Assembly (NCBI GenBank): GCA_900549025.1
Contig: URMZ01000001.1
Coordinates: 62,001-126,000 of the forward strand
Direction of reading: 5' to 3'
Length of the DNA: 64,000 nucleotides
Source: an uncultured Collinsella sp.
Lineage (GTDB): Bacteria > Actinomycetota > Coriobacteriia > Coriobacteriales > Coriobacteriaceae
Shown here: positions 44,139 through 52,859 of the stretch, piece after piece
How positions within the stretch are numbered: the first letter of the stretch is position 1
Layout of the letters: each line of letters starts with the position of its first letter
Translations under genes and position numbers: made by a program
The notes under the pieces: generated by a model
Databases searched by the model: none
Told to the model about the DNA's origin: nothing
What the model saw: the letters and a program-made list of their open reading frames with translations, nothing else

Positions 44139-44326
44139 GGCTCTCCTCTTATTACAAGCCCATCGCACGCGGCAACGGGCACTCACGCTCCACACTGGAT
44201 GATACAATTTACGGGCCGGCGGGCGAAGCGGGCCCTATCCCCCGACCGAGCTCATCGCCCCGCGTTGCCGCGCGGCGATTTTCGTAGGTTCGCGCCTTGC
44301 GAAAGCCGGCTTGCAAAACAGCACAG

Positions 44327-44364
44327 CGAACGAAAATGGCCCCACCCGAGGCCATTTTCGTTCG
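44327..44364 (-). terminator. 15-bp hairpin after the GNAT gene
   Basis: CGAACGAAAATGGCC and GGCCATTTTCGTTCG pair with an 8-nt loop. It lies 29 bp past the stop of the acetyltransferase on the minus strand. Confidence 0.65.
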
Positions 44365-44392
44365 CGCGAATTATTGATACGCGCCCTCGATC

Positions 44393-44881
44393 TTATGCCT
44401 CGCGCAGCCAGTCAAACGCAACACGCGGCGTGCCGTCCGACACATACACGACGCCGGCGCGCTCAAACCCCGCCTTGATGCTCGCACCCTGCATGGGTAG
44501 GTTGTCCTGATGCGTGTCGATGCGCAGGTGATTGGCGCGCTCCTTGGCAAAGGCAAACATCGCAGCCGCGATACCGTGCACGGTGCCATCGGACGCCACG
44601 CGGTGCAGCACGGCGTACGGAGTGTCGCTACGCCATTGACCGTCCTCAATTACGTCATAGCACTCGTCCGGGCCCGGCAAAAAGGCAAACGTCGCCACTA
44701 CGCGGCCGTCGACTTCGCACACATAGCTGCCATCGGCGGCGATGTCGGCAGCCAGTTGCTCGGCCGAAGGCGTGCCCTCGGGCCACTGCGTGGCGTTGCC
44801 ATGCGCGCGCATAAAGGCGCGGGCAGCGTCGTAGATAGCCATGACGGCGGGAATGTCGGTATCGAGGGTTTTTCTGATCAT
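44393..44881 (-). CDS. GNAT-family N-acetyltransferase
   Basis: The 162-residue protein has the GNAT fold: IRKTLDTDIPAVMAIYDAARAFM at the start, the central strand YVCEVDGRVVATFAF, the acetyl-CoA region (VASDGTVHGIAAAMFAFA, an imperfect R/QxxGxG/A) and a late helix LPMQGASIKAGFERAG. The substrate is unknown. ATG 44881 was chosen over the GTG just upstream. Single gene with a downstream hairpin. Confidence 0.85.
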   Translation of the reverse strand: MIRKTLDTDIPAVMAIYDAARAFMRAHGNATQWPEGTPSAEQLAADIAADGSYVCEVDGRVVATFAFLPGPDECYDVIEDGQWRSDTPYAVLHRVASDGTVHGIAAAMFAFAKERANHLRIDTHQDNLPMQGASIKAGFERAGVVYVSDGTPRVAFDWLREA

Positions 44882-44958
44882 CACGCGGCGGCCTCACGTT
44901 TATTGGTATCACTTTGATTGAGCAATGATACCAGCGTTTGAAGAGGGGCGCGAAGCAG

Positions 44959-45255
44959 ATGGGAAGCAAAAAGCGAGCCGCCTGGTCAAAGGCCAAAAGC
45001 GAGTTTTTGGGCGCTGCCACCGGCGGCGATATGAGCGACCTGTTTGCGCGCGAAGACGAGCGCCGCGACGCCCTGAACGCCGAGCGCAATGAAGCCTGGC
45101 GCTACAAGTCGTGCGAACGCAAAAACCGTTACGACACGCGCGCCGAGGCCGAGGCAGTTATGGCCGACTGCGAAAGTCGCGGGCGGCGCGGTTTGGCCTG
45201 CTACAAATGCGAATACTGCGGCGGCTGGCACCTGACATCGCACCCTTGGAAATAG
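44959..45255 (+). CDS. small protein with a C-terminal zinc-ribbon-like CxxC motif
   Basis: The 98-residue protein is strongly basic in the first half and ends in CYKCEYCGGWHLTSHPW, in which three Cys and two His could hold one metal. Similar ends (CxxCGxWHLT) occur in small phage and bacterial proteins of unknown function. The region KNRYDTRAEAEAVMAD resembles a helix that precedes the ribbon. The ATG at 44959 was preferred over a TTG 21 bp upstream. Function unknown. Confidence 0.75.
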   Translation: MGSKKRAAWSKAKSEFLGAATGGDMSDLFAREDERRDALNAERNEAWRYKSCERKNRYDTRAEAEAVMADCESRGRRGLACYKCEYCGGWHLTSHPWK

Positions 45256-45303
45256 GCACCGCATCGGCACGGCACCGACGGAGCGCCAACCATCGCACGC
45301 AAG

Positions 45304-46008
45304 CTACGGGCGCGGCGGCACCAAGACATCGTAACGAACGGCCTTGCCCGCAAGTTGATAGCTCGGCTTAACACCGGCAAGCAGCGGGCCCTTTACCGGC
45401 CGCTTGATAACGACTTTGCGCGGGTGCACCGCAAGCGCAGCTTCGACCAGCGTCCCCTCATCAGCACACGGCTGTTCCAAATGGTGCAGGAGTTGGAACT
45501 TCTTTTTAACCGCCGCGCTCTTGGTGCGCCCGGGAAACATGGGGTCCAGATACACCACGTCGGGAGCGGCAAGCTCGCCCTGACCGATCAGCTCAGCCGC
45601 ATGGCGAAGACCGACAATGCTGTCCTCGCCCGCATGTAAGCGCATGCGCGCCACGGCTGTCGCAAGCGCCGGATCATCTGCCGCGCGATCCAAAGCATCC
45701 ATGAGGAGCGCCGCGATCACGCAATCCTGCTCATACAGATCGACGGTAAAGCCCGCAGCCGCCAACAGCAGCGAATCCTCGCCAAAGCCCGCCGTGGCGT
45801 CAATCGCCCATGGTTGCTCGATGCCTTTTGTGCGCGCAGCCTTTACCAGCAGCTCTTGCTGCAGACGACCCTGCTTGAGACGTGGAAGCATACGAGTAAA
45901 ATCGGCACGCAGCTCCATCGTGCCGTCGGTGAGCGTGAGGCCCTCGGACGTCCCGGTCAGCTCAAGCCCCGCGGCCCGAGCAACAGAAAAGGGATCGACG
46001 ACGCCCAT
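45304..46008 (-). CDS. rsmJ: RsmJ: 16S rRNA m2G1516 methyltransferase
   Basis: RsmJ methylates N2 of G1516 in 16S rRNA with SAM. The 234-residue protein shows the SAM-binding DATAGFGEDSLLLAAAG, the acidic loop DLYEQD, and the catalytic YLDPMFPGR, together with KKKFQLLHHL and VVIKRPVKGP near the end, all typical of this family. The start follows TTAAGGAGTACCC. Single gene convergent with the zinc-ribbon gene. Confidence 0.92.
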   Translation of the reverse strand: MGVVDPFSVARAAGLELTGTSEGLTLTDGTMELRADFTRMLPRLKQGRLQQELLVKAARTKGIEQPWAIDATAGFGEDSLLLAAAGFTVDLYEQDCVIAALLMDALDRAADDPALATAVARMRLHAGEDSIVGLRHAAELIGQGELAAPDVVYLDPMFPGRTKSAAVKKKFQLLHHLEQPCADEGTLVEAALAVHPRKVVIKRPVKGPLLAGVKPSYQLAGKAVRYDVLVPPRP

Positions 46009-46071
46009 GGGTACTCCTTAACAAGCAAAACGAATACGTGAGCGCCGTTTATGTCAGCACCCAACCGTCCG

Positions 46072-46215
46072 CTATTGTCCCACATGCGACATGGCCCACA
46101 GCATCGCAATGCAAAGTACCGCCATCAATCCCGTGCACACGGCAGCAATCACGGAATCGCCCATGCGCCTTCCCAACGACCGCGGCTCACGCACTTGCCC
46201 TGCTCCGTACATCAT
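46072..46215 (-). CDS. 47-residue single-pass membrane protein
   Basis: A short frame starts at tandem ATGs (46215 and 46212) preceded by a near-perfect AAGGAGG site. It encodes a polar N terminus with RRMGDS, then a hydrophobic helix SVIAAVCTGLMAVLCIAMLW, then a short tail. The strong site and the clean helix support a real small membrane protein; function unknown. Confidence 0.6.
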   Translation of the reverse strand: MMYGAGQVREPRSLGRRMGDSVIAAVCTGLMAVLCIAMLWAMSHVGQ

Positions 46216-46443
46216 GACTCCTCCTTGAGACCAGCTCCTTGTTACGGCCTCATCATCGCAGCGCCGCACATGGGCTGCCATCGATTTGCCTTACAGCTGG
46301 CTTTCCTTTTTGAAAGGTTGGACCGTGCAGGCAAGAGACGCTTTCAAACGCATGCATCGCCCCGTTGAACTACAATGTGCTTCACCATATGTGCAGCACA
46401 TGAGGTGCGCCAGGTTGGCGTACTCGTATCGAAAGGACCAGCC

Positions 46444-46845
46444 ATGAGCTTCACTCGCAAGACTCTCAAAATCCTTGCTCTCATCTACTTTGTTTTGGGC
46501 ATCGCCAGCCTCGTCACCGCCGGCGTCGGTATCGCCACGGGCGGTCTCGATTCCACGTACGGTTCGTACGCCACGCTCGCAGCGGTCGTGCTTATCGCCA
46601 AGGGTCTCGTCGACCTTGCCGCAGGCGTCGCCGGTATCAAGGGCGCCAACAAGCCTTCGCAGGTGGACGGCGCGTTTAAGCTCGGTATTGTTGCCGCGGT
46701 CGCCACGCTTGCCCAAGCGGTGCTCACGCTTCCCGCGTTTGGCGGCGACGCCATCAACTTTGGCGCCTTTGTCATCGTGGTCTACGACCTGTTCTTTGTT
46801 CAGCAGGCACACGCCGTTAAGGCCGAGAACAAGGACCGCCTGTAA
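46444..46845 (+). CDS. four-helix membrane protein of unknown function
   Basis: The 133-residue protein has four hydrophobic helices (about 10-30, 42-62, 72-92 and 98-118) separated by short polar loops and a charged tail KAENKDRL. No catalytic motif is seen. The start follows GAAAGGACCAGCC. A terminator follows, so it is a single gene. Confidence 0.75.
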   Translation: MSFTRKTLKILALIYFVLGIASLVTAGVGIATGGLDSTYGSYATLAAVVLIAKGLVDLAAGVAGIKGANKPSQVDGAFKLGIVAAVATLAQAVLTLPAFGGDAINFGAFVIVVYDLFFVQQAHAVKAENKDRL

Positions 46846-46883
46846 GCGCTCGCTTCTCATAACCTCTGCAGCCAAGCAACTAA

Positions 46884-46919
46884 AAAGGGCCGATCGCGCA
46901 TCTCCGCGGTCGGCCCTTT
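46884..46919 (+). terminator. terminator after the four-helix membrane protein
   Basis: AAAGGGCCGA and TCGGCCCTTT pair over a 16-nt loop that can add further pairs; it ends in TTTACG. Confidence 0.8.
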
Positions 46920-46949
46920 ACGTTTGCCCAGACAAAACCTACCAAAACA

Positions 46950-46975
46950 AACCTGTCCCTTTTTGGCAGGTTGTT
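46950..46975 (-). terminator. terminator after rlmA
   Basis: On the minus strand AACCTG and CAGGTT pair just past the stop and are followed by TGTTTT. The loop contains AAAAAGGGACAGG, a string seen in other gaps. Confidence 0.55.
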
Positions 46976-47789
46976 AGCTGTGGCGGTACTCGGCGATGAT
47001 GAAGTCGATGTCGGTTTGAAGGGTGTCCAAGTTTGCCAGGCGCTCTTTATCGGCAGGGCGCGTGCGGTAGTAGTACGGCGTCATCTGGAACACCGCCTCG
47101 ATGTCGACCTGGGTTTGGAGCGTAATGTTCGCAGACACCCGCCGCGTTCCGACCAACTCGAGCTCGGTGGTCTTCGGCAGCTTCTCATCGTTAAGGTACG
47201 GCGTGTCGTAGAGTACCTCCTTGAGCCCAAACAGATGACGGGCACCCGGCACCACGGTGTAGAGCGAGCCCTCTGGCGCCAGCACGCGAGAAAACTCACG
47301 CTCGTTAAAGGGAGCAAAGAGCTCGGTCACCATATCGAAGGTGCCATCGGCCACGGAGATGTCCTTCATGTTGGCCACGAAGTAGGTCGCATCGCCGCGC
47401 TTGGCGGCAAGGCGCACCATCTCTTTGCCCAGGTCAAAGCCGTAAGCATCCACGCCCGGCACCGCACCCATGGCGCTGGTGTAATAGCCCTCGCCACAGC
47501 AAATATCGAGCAACGTCATGGGGCAGTTCGTAGACGCGGCACGTCCAGACACCCGCTCGCGCACCAGCTCGACCATCGCATCGCGCAACGGCGCATAGTA
47601 ACCGCGGTTCAGAAAGTCGCGACGGCTGCGTGCCTGCGACTTGGGATCGCCCATGGAGTCGCCGCTCTTGGACGAGCACAGGAGATATAGATAGCCCTCG
47701 CGCGCACGGTCAAACCGGTGCCCGCCCGCGCATGCAGCACCGCGTTCGTCATCCACCAGCGGCTCATGGCAAACGGGACACAACAACAT
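46974..47789 (-). CDS. RlmA-type 23S rRNA guanine-N1 methyltransferase
   Basis: The 271-residue protein opens with a zinc site CPVCHEPLVDDERGAACAGGH (ending in the GH ligand), as in RlmA(I)/RlmA(II), which methylate G745 or G748 of 23S rRNA. The methyltransferase core has LLDICCGEGYYTSAM, the AYGFDLGKEMVRLAAKR acidic strand, and FDMVTELFAPFN. DFLNRGYYAPL is the conserved link between the two parts. RlmA(II) also gives tylosin resistance, which cannot be judged here. The start follows CTAAGGAGTTGTC. Confidence 0.88.
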   Translation of the reverse strand: MLLCPVCHEPLVDDERGAACAGGHRFDRAREGYLYLLCSSKSGDSMGDPKSQARSRRDFLNRGYYAPLRDAMVELVRERVSGRAASTNCPMTLLDICCGEGYYTSAMGAVPGVDAYGFDLGKEMVRLAAKRGDATYFVANMKDISVADGTFDMVTELFAPFNEREFSRVLAPEGSLYTVVPGARHLFGLKEVLYDTPYLNDEKLPKTTELELVGTRRVSANITLQTQVDIEAVFQMTPYYYRTRPADKERLANLDTLQTDIDFIIAEYRHS

Positions 47790-47845
47790 GACAACTCCTT
47801 AGCGCGAACAACACAACGCCCACCATTGTCGCACGCCTTCCCCGC

Positions 47846-47905
47846 CTAGTCATTGGGGACGTTCTTGAATGACTAGTCGTTTAAGAACGTCCCCAATGAC
47901 TAGTC
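47846..47905. repeat. dispersed palindromic repeat (TTGGGGACGTTCTT family), copy 2, two units
   Basis: One forward unit (CATTGGGGACGTTCTTGAAT) and one inverted unit (AAGAACGTCCCCAATG) joined by GACTAGTC. Located between divergent rlmA and the MATE gene. Confidence 0.9.
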
Positions 47906-47967
47906 GATTAGGAGTATCATCATCTGCGCAAATAAGCACGAAAGAGCATATTAGAGATTGAGAGCGT

Positions 47968-49350
47968 ATGGCTGACACCGTATCTAAGCACATTGACATG
48001 ACCACCGGCTCGCTGTGGCGCAATATTCCCCTGTTCGCCTTCCCCGTGGCCGCCACGAGCATCTTGGAGCAGCTGTCGAACCTCATCGCCACGGTCATCA
48101 TCGGTAATTTCTCGGGCGACCAGGGAACCCTCGCCATGGCGGCGGTCGGCTCCAATGTTCCGCTTACTAGCCTTATGCTCAACCTGTTTATTGGCATGTC
48201 GCTTGGCTCCAACGTGGTCATCGCCAACGCTATCGGCCGCAACGATCAGAACATGGTCAAACGCGCCGTCCATACCTCGATTTTAATGGCGCTCGTGGGC
48301 TTTGTCGTCATCGCGCTGGGCGAGATCTTTGCCGAGCCCATGCTCGCCGCGCTCAACGTCCCCGCCGAGACCATGCCGCTCGCCTCACTCTACCTACGCG
48401 TCTTTTTGCTCAGCATGCCCTCGATTTTGCTCTACAACTTTGAGGCCGCGATCTTCCGCTCCGTCGGCATCACCCGCATGCCGCTGCAGGCGCTTGCCGT
48501 GTCCACCGTCCTCAACATTGGCCTGGACCTCATCTTTGTCCCCGTACTCCACTGGGGAGTCGCGGGCGTCGCCATCGCCACCGCCATCGCCTACACCGTC
48601 AGCGCCGCTACGCTCTTTATCCGCCTGCTCAAGACCGACTCCGTCGTCCGCGTCACCCCGCGCGACCTGGCTATCGACCCCGTCGCCCTCAAGCGGATCG
48701 TCAAGATCGGCCTGCCCGCCGGCATCCAAAGCGCCGTCTTTGCTGTCGCCAACATCATCATCCAGTCTGCCATCAACAGTCTGGGCACCGAGGTCATGGC
48801 CGCATCGAGCGCCGCCATGAGTCTGGAGTACGTTTGTTACAACCTGCTCAACAGCTTTAGCCAGGCTTGCACCACCTTTGTGGGACAAAACCACGGTGCC
48901 CGCAAGATCGACCGCTGCACCAAAACGCTCAAGGTCTGCCTGGTCGAAGGCGGTATCGTCGCGCTCACCACGATTATCGTTATTGTCGGCCTTGGACGCG
49001 AGATTTTGTCGCTGTTCAACAGCGATCCCAACATCGTCTCGATCGGCTATATCCGCGTGTGCTCGATCTTCCCGGCGTACGCCTTTAGCATGTTCTACGA
49101 AAACATGTCCGGCTACCTGCGCGGCTTTGGCATCTCGCTCACGCCCGCCCTCATCACCATGATCTTCGTCTGCGGCATCCGCTTCTATTGGGTGTTTTGC
49201 GTGTTCCCGCACTTCCGCACCTTTGCGAACATCATGATGGTCTACCCCATCAGCCTGGGCACCACGGCGTTCTTTATGGTCGTGGCGGTATTGCTCTGCC
49301 ACCCCGCACGCACCTATCGTGCCACCCAAGCCAAAGCGACAGCCCGCTAA
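47968..49350 (+). CDS. MATE-family efflux transporter
   Basis: The 460-residue protein has about 12 membrane helices in two halves typical of MATE exporters, which expel drugs or metabolites using sodium or protons. Features are MTTGSLWRNIPLFAFPVAAT at the start, the GNFSGDQGTLAMAAVGS loop in the first half, and GNFS/GQNHGARKIDR in the second half. The putative ribosome site is GAGAG. It is a single gene. Substrate unknown. Confidence 0.9.
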   Translation: MADTVSKHIDMTTGSLWRNIPLFAFPVAATSILEQLSNLIATVIIGNFSGDQGTLAMAAVGSNVPLTSLMLNLFIGMSLGSNVVIANAIGRNDQNMVKRAVHTSILMALVGFVVIALGEIFAEPMLAALNVPAETMPLASLYLRVFLLSMPSILLYNFEAAIFRSVGITRMPLQALAVSTVLNIGLDLIFVPVLHWGVAGVAIATAIAYTVSAATLFIRLLKTDSVVRVTPRDLAIDPVALKRIVKIGLPAGIQSAVFAVANIIIQSAINSLGTEVMAASSAAMSLEYVCYNLLNSFSQACTTFVGQNHGARKIDRCTKTLKVCLVEGGIVALTTIIVIVGLGREILSLFNSDPNIVSIGYIRVCSIFPAYAFSMFYENMSGYLRGFGISLTPALITMIFVCGIRFYWVFCVFPHFRTFANIMMVYPISLGTTAFFMVVAVLLCHPARTYRATQAKATAR

Positions 49351-49377
49351 ACACCGCACTCAACGCCACGCCAGTCA

Positions 49378-50244
49378 TTAATTGACAATATGTGAGCTCA
49401 TATAGTCGATAAAGCGCCTCGTGGCGATGGGCATGGTGTCCCAGCTGCGCCAGGCGGCCACCACATCGCGCGAGGGGGCATGCACGATGGGCCGCACACA
49501 AATATCGGCTCGCATACCCTCCACAGTACGACGGTAGAGCATGCTCACGCCTAGGCCCTCCTCCACCATCGCCATGATGGTGTAGTCATCGGTCACCTCA
49601 CTCGTCACGTGCGGCGACAGCCCATGCGCCGCGAATGCATCGAGCACCAGGCTCTGTTCGCCCTCATCCAGCAACACAAACGGCTCGGACGCCAGATCGG
49701 CGAGCGTCACCTTCTCCTTTGCCGTCAGCGGATGCGCGGCCGGCAACAATGCCACCAACTCGTCGTGATAGACCACGCGCTTCTCGAGCCCAGCGGTAAA
49801 TCCGCGCGCCGTAAAGCAAAAATCAACCACGCCATCGTGCACCCATTGAGCGTTGCGCGTGTAATCGCCCTGCTTGAGGGTAAAGCGTACGCCCGGGTGC
49901 AGCGCACCAAAGTCGCGAATCACACGCGGCAACACGGTACGACTCACGTTGGTAAACGTCGCGATGCGAATATCGGTCGACGAAAGCCCCAGCAGCTCCT
50001 GGCGCTTGCCCTCGAGCTCGACCTCGGCGGTCACAATCTGGCGCAGGTACGGCAGATATTGTTTACCGTCGCGCGTAAGCGAAACGCCCTGCTTACCGCG
50101 CTCGATAAGTGTGGTGCCCAGCTCGCGCTCGAGCGCTTTGACGGCCTGGCTCACCGCACTTTGCGTATAGCCCAGCTCGTCCGCCGCGCCCTTAAGACTG
50201 CCGCGATCGACCACCATACAAACAATCTGATACCGCGATGTCAT
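49378..50244 (-). CDS. LysR-family regulator, divergent from a second EamA transporter
   Basis: The 288-residue protein has a LysR helix-turn-helix at residues 3-60 (DRGSLKGAADELGYTQS, then AVSQAVKALE) and an effector domain. Its C-terminal half (ADLASEPFVLLDEGE, then TDDYTIMAMVEEGLGVSML) is similar in order to the regulator at 11886-12743, so the two are probably paralogues. The start follows TGGAGGCACG. It is divergent from the EamA gene with a 158-bp gap. Confidence 0.9.
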   Translation of the reverse strand: MTSRYQIVCMVVDRGSLKGAADELGYTQSAVSQAVKALERELGTTLIERGKQGVSLTRDGKQYLPYLRQIVTAEVELEGKRQELLGLSSTDIRIATFTNVSRTVLPRVIRDFGALHPGVRFTLKQGDYTRNAQWVHDGVVDFCFTARGFTAGLEKRVVYHDELVALLPAAHPLTAKEKVTLADLASEPFVLLDEGEQSLVLDAFAAHGLSPHVTSEVTDDYTIMAMVEEGLGVSMLYRRTVEGMRADICVRPIVHAPSRDVVAAWRSWDTMPIATRRFIDYMSSHIVN

Positions 50245-50402
50245 CGTGCCTCCACATCAATGCAGCCGTAAAACGTTTTGTCAGCGCTTTTCGCGCCTAC
50301 TTTAGCATTTCTTAATCATACTGAAGATACATTCGCTTTACTACATCCACATCTGGGAGCAGAATCCTTTGTACGAAACCGTTCTGTAACAAAAGGAGTC
50401 CC

Positions 50403-51305
50403 ATGGATCGCAAAAAAGCAATCGCGCTCTCATTTTCCGTTCCCGTCGCATGGGGCTTTTCGTACCCTCTCATGAAGATCGGCATGGACAGCATGAACGC
50501 CACGAGCATCGTCGCGCTACGCTGCATCATCGCCTTTGTGGTCTGCCTGCTGCTCTTCCACAAGCGCGCGTTCCGCATCAACCGCGACCTTATGGTTCGC
50601 GCCGCCATCATCGGCGCCATCATGGCAACCGAGCTCACCTGCATGTGCCTGGGCTCCAGCCTCACCTCTGCCTCCACTGCCGGCTTTTTGCAGAGCCTGA
50701 CGGTCGTGATCGTGCCGTTTGCCAACGCCGCCCTGCTGCGCCGCGCCCCCGAGCGCAAAGTGCTCGTCGGCACCGCCATCGTCACCTGCGGTATGTTGCT
50801 GCTCTCGGGCGCCGACTTCACCAGCCTGAACCCGGGCGCGCTCATCATGCTGCTCTCCGCCTTTGTCTACGCCGGGCACATCATTGTCGCCAAGCGGTTT
50901 GTCGAAGAAGTCGATCCGCTTGCTCTGGGCGTTTGGCAGCTGGGCTTTGGCGGTTTGTTCTCGGGCATCGCTGCATTCACCTTTGGCGGTTTCACACTTC
51001 CCAGCACGCCCAGCGAGGTCGTGGTCGTCGTCGCACTCGCACTCATCTGCTCTGCTTATGGCTTTATCACCCAAACGCTCGTGCAGCCCCACGTGCCCGC
51101 CGAGACCACCGGCTTCGCCTTCTCGCTCGAGCCGGTCTGCTCCGCCGTCTTCTCGTTCTTCCTGGTCGGCGAGGTTCTGAGCCCCATCGCCTTCTTTGGC
51201 GCCGCACTCATCCTCAGCGGCGTCATGGTGGCAACCGTCGAGCTTCCGCGCCTTCGCGCACATGGACAGGCTCGCATGGCGGGAGCGCCCGAGCACGTCT
51301 CGTAG
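50403..51305 (+). CDS. EamA/DMT-family transporter (second)
   Basis: The 300-residue protein has ten predicted helices in two EamA repeats (AWGFSYPLMKIGMDSMN at the start; ALRCIIAFVVCLLLFHKRAF; LEPVCSAVFSFFLVGEVL near the end). It is only distantly similar to the EamA protein at 12862. The ATG follows AAAAGGAGTCCC. It is probably controlled by the divergent LysR protein. Substrate unknown. Confidence 0.9.
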   Translation: MDRKKAIALSFSVPVAWGFSYPLMKIGMDSMNATSIVALRCIIAFVVCLLLFHKRAFRINRDLMVRAAIIGAIMATELTCMCLGSSLTSASTAGFLQSLTVVIVPFANAALLRRAPERKVLVGTAIVTCGMLLLSGADFTSLNPGALIMLLSAFVYAGHIIVAKRFVEEVDPLALGVWQLGFGGLFSGIAAFTFGGFTLPSTPSEVVVVVALALICSAYGFITQTLVQPHVPAETTGFAFSLEPVCSAVFSFFLVGEVLSPIAFFGAALILSGVMVATVELPRLRAHGQARMAGAPEHVS

Positions 51306-51393
51306 ACCCCGCTCTTCATACAGCCGTGGCATAAAGGCAACCGGTGCGCCTTTACAATAGATGCAAACAGAGCATCTGACGTAAAGGAGCCCC

Positions 51394-52119
51394 ATGGACG
51401 CCGCGACCCGCGACCGCAACATAGCAACTTGGTTGGGCGATGCACCGCAGCCGGTACGTGACGCTACGAACCAGCTGCTCGAGCGCATCGCCCTTTTGCG
51501 TGCCGAGCAGACTATCTACCCGGCACAAGACGACATCCTCAATGCCCTCGCCTACACGCCGGCCGACCAGGTCAAGGTTGTCATCTTGGGTCAAGACCCC
51601 TATCACGGACCCAACCAGGCCATGGGGCTGTCGTTCTCGGTCCCCGCGACGCAAACCAAGTTGCCGCCGAGCCTGCGCAACATCTACAAGGAACTCAATG
51701 CCGATCTGGGTTGTCCCATTCCCGCCACAGGAGATTTAACGCCATGGGCACAACAGGGCGTCCTGCTTCTCAACACTACGCTCACCGTGCGCGAGCATGC
51801 CGCGAACTCGCACGCCAAGCTGGGCTGGAGCACGCTCACCGACTACGTTATCGAACGCTGCTGCCAGCTGCCCCAACCGGTTGTCTTTTTGGCATGGGGC
51901 CGCTTTGCCCAGCAGATGGTCGAGGGCAAGCTCGTCGCAACTGACGCGGGCAAGGCAACCGACAAGTTCTGTCTGGCCTCCACGCACCCCTCGCCGCTTT
52001 CGGCCAATCGTGCCACGGCAGAACTCCCCGCCTTTATGGGGTCGCGTCCCTTCTCGGCAGCCAATCGGCTACTCGAACAGCACGGCTCGACCCCCGTCAA
52101 CTGGACTTGCCTCGGCTAA
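51394..52119 (+). CDS. ung: uracil-DNA glycosylase
   Basis: Ung removes uracil from DNA at the start of base-excision repair. The 241-residue family 1 enzyme shows the water-activating loop GQDPYHGPNQAMGLSFSV, the uracil-binding LLLNTTLTV, and the DNA-intercalating HPSPLSA. The start follows GTAAAGGAGCCCC. A terminator follows. Single gene. Confidence 0.97.
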   Translation: MDAATRDRNIATWLGDAPQPVRDATNQLLERIALLRAEQTIYPAQDDILNALAYTPADQVKVVILGQDPYHGPNQAMGLSFSVPATQTKLPPSLRNIYKELNADLGCPIPATGDLTPWAQQGVLLLNTTLTVREHAANSHAKLGWSTLTDYVIERCCQLPQPVVFLAWGRFAQQMVEGKLVATDAGKATDKFCLASTHPSPLSANRATAELPAFMGSRPFSAANRLLEQHGSTPVNWTCLG

Positions 52120-52134
52120 AAATCGATACATCAA

Positions 52135-52168
52135 AAACGCGCCCGACGGCTTTCCATCGGGCGCGTTT
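52135..52168. terminator. bidirectional terminator between ung and the SDR gene
   Basis: AAACGCGCCCGA and TCGGGCGCGTTT form a perfect 12-bp stem over a 10-nt loop in the gap between convergent genes. Confidence 0.9.
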
Positions 52169-52169
52169 C

Positions 52170-52850
52170 CTATTCGGGCCAAATAAATTGCGTGCGGCCG
52201 GCCTCGCCGCCATCGATCAACAGACTCTGTCCGGTCATAAACCGGTTGGTCACGCCCACAAAGTAGATCCACTCGGCGATCTCTTGGGCGGTGGCCCAGC
52301 GTTTAAGCGGCGTGAGCTCCATAATCTGATTCCACAGGCGCTCGTCTTCCATCACGCAACGGTTGAGCGGCGTGATAACGCCGCCCGGGTCCACACTGTT
52401 GGCGATGGCCTGCGGCGCCAGGCGGTTTGCAAGGTTCTTGGTGTAGGCGATAACGCCGCCCTTGCTGGCAGCATAGGCAGGAAACTCCGATCCCGTATGC
52501 CCGCTCGCCGACCCCACATTGACCACGGATTGGATAGCCGGCACCGGCTTGGCGGCAAGCCCCTCCCCCGCAAAGGCGTAGCGCTCGGTCACGTTGATGG
52601 TGCCATACAGGTTGGCGGCGATGTCATCGGCCGAATCCTGCGTACCGGCAACGTTCACGATCACCTGGGGTTCAAGGTCGCCTGGAAACGAGCCCGGCTC
52701 GCGGACATCAACGATCAGATGGCGGTAGCGCTCGTGTTCGACCGCCGCCGGCAGCAGATCAAAGCCCACAACCTCGTGGCCCTCGTCCAAAAAGCGCTGC
52801 ACGCATGCGGCTCCGATACCGCCCGAAGCGCCCGTGATCAAAACCCGCAT
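52170..52850 (-). CDS. short-chain dehydrogenase/reductase
   Basis: The 226-residue protein has the Rossmann motif LITGASGGIGAACVQR, VNVAGTQ, and the catalytic Ser and YAASK (Tyr-xxx-Lys) of classical SDRs, followed by SVDPGGVITPLN. It is short for the class and may be a hydroxysteroid dehydrogenase-like or other alcohol dehydrogenase; the cofactor (Asp after strand 2, GFDLLP) suggests NAD. Bile-acid activity is plausible in this genus but not shown. It starts 10 bp after the VUT gene stop, so they may share a transcript. Confidence 0.88.
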   Translation of the reverse strand: MRVLITGASGGIGAACVQRFLDEGHEVVGFDLLPAAVEHERYRHLIVDVREPGSFPGDLEPQVIVNVAGTQDSADDIAANLYGTINVTERYAFAGEGLAAKPVPAIQSVVNVGSASGHTGSEFPAYAASKGGVIAYTKNLANRLAPQAIANSVDPGGVITPLNRCVMEDERLWNQIMELTPLKRWATAQEIAEWIYFVGVTNRFMTGQSLLIDGGEAGRTQFIWPE

Positions 52851-52859
52851 ACTTGCTCC

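Noticed and set aside
42372..44510. Very long open frame (over 700 codons) antisense to the TetM-like gene
   Set aside because: It mirrors the codon pattern of the real gene, has no ribosome site or domain, and its product is rich in His, Arg and Leu as expected of antisense frames in GC-rich DNA.
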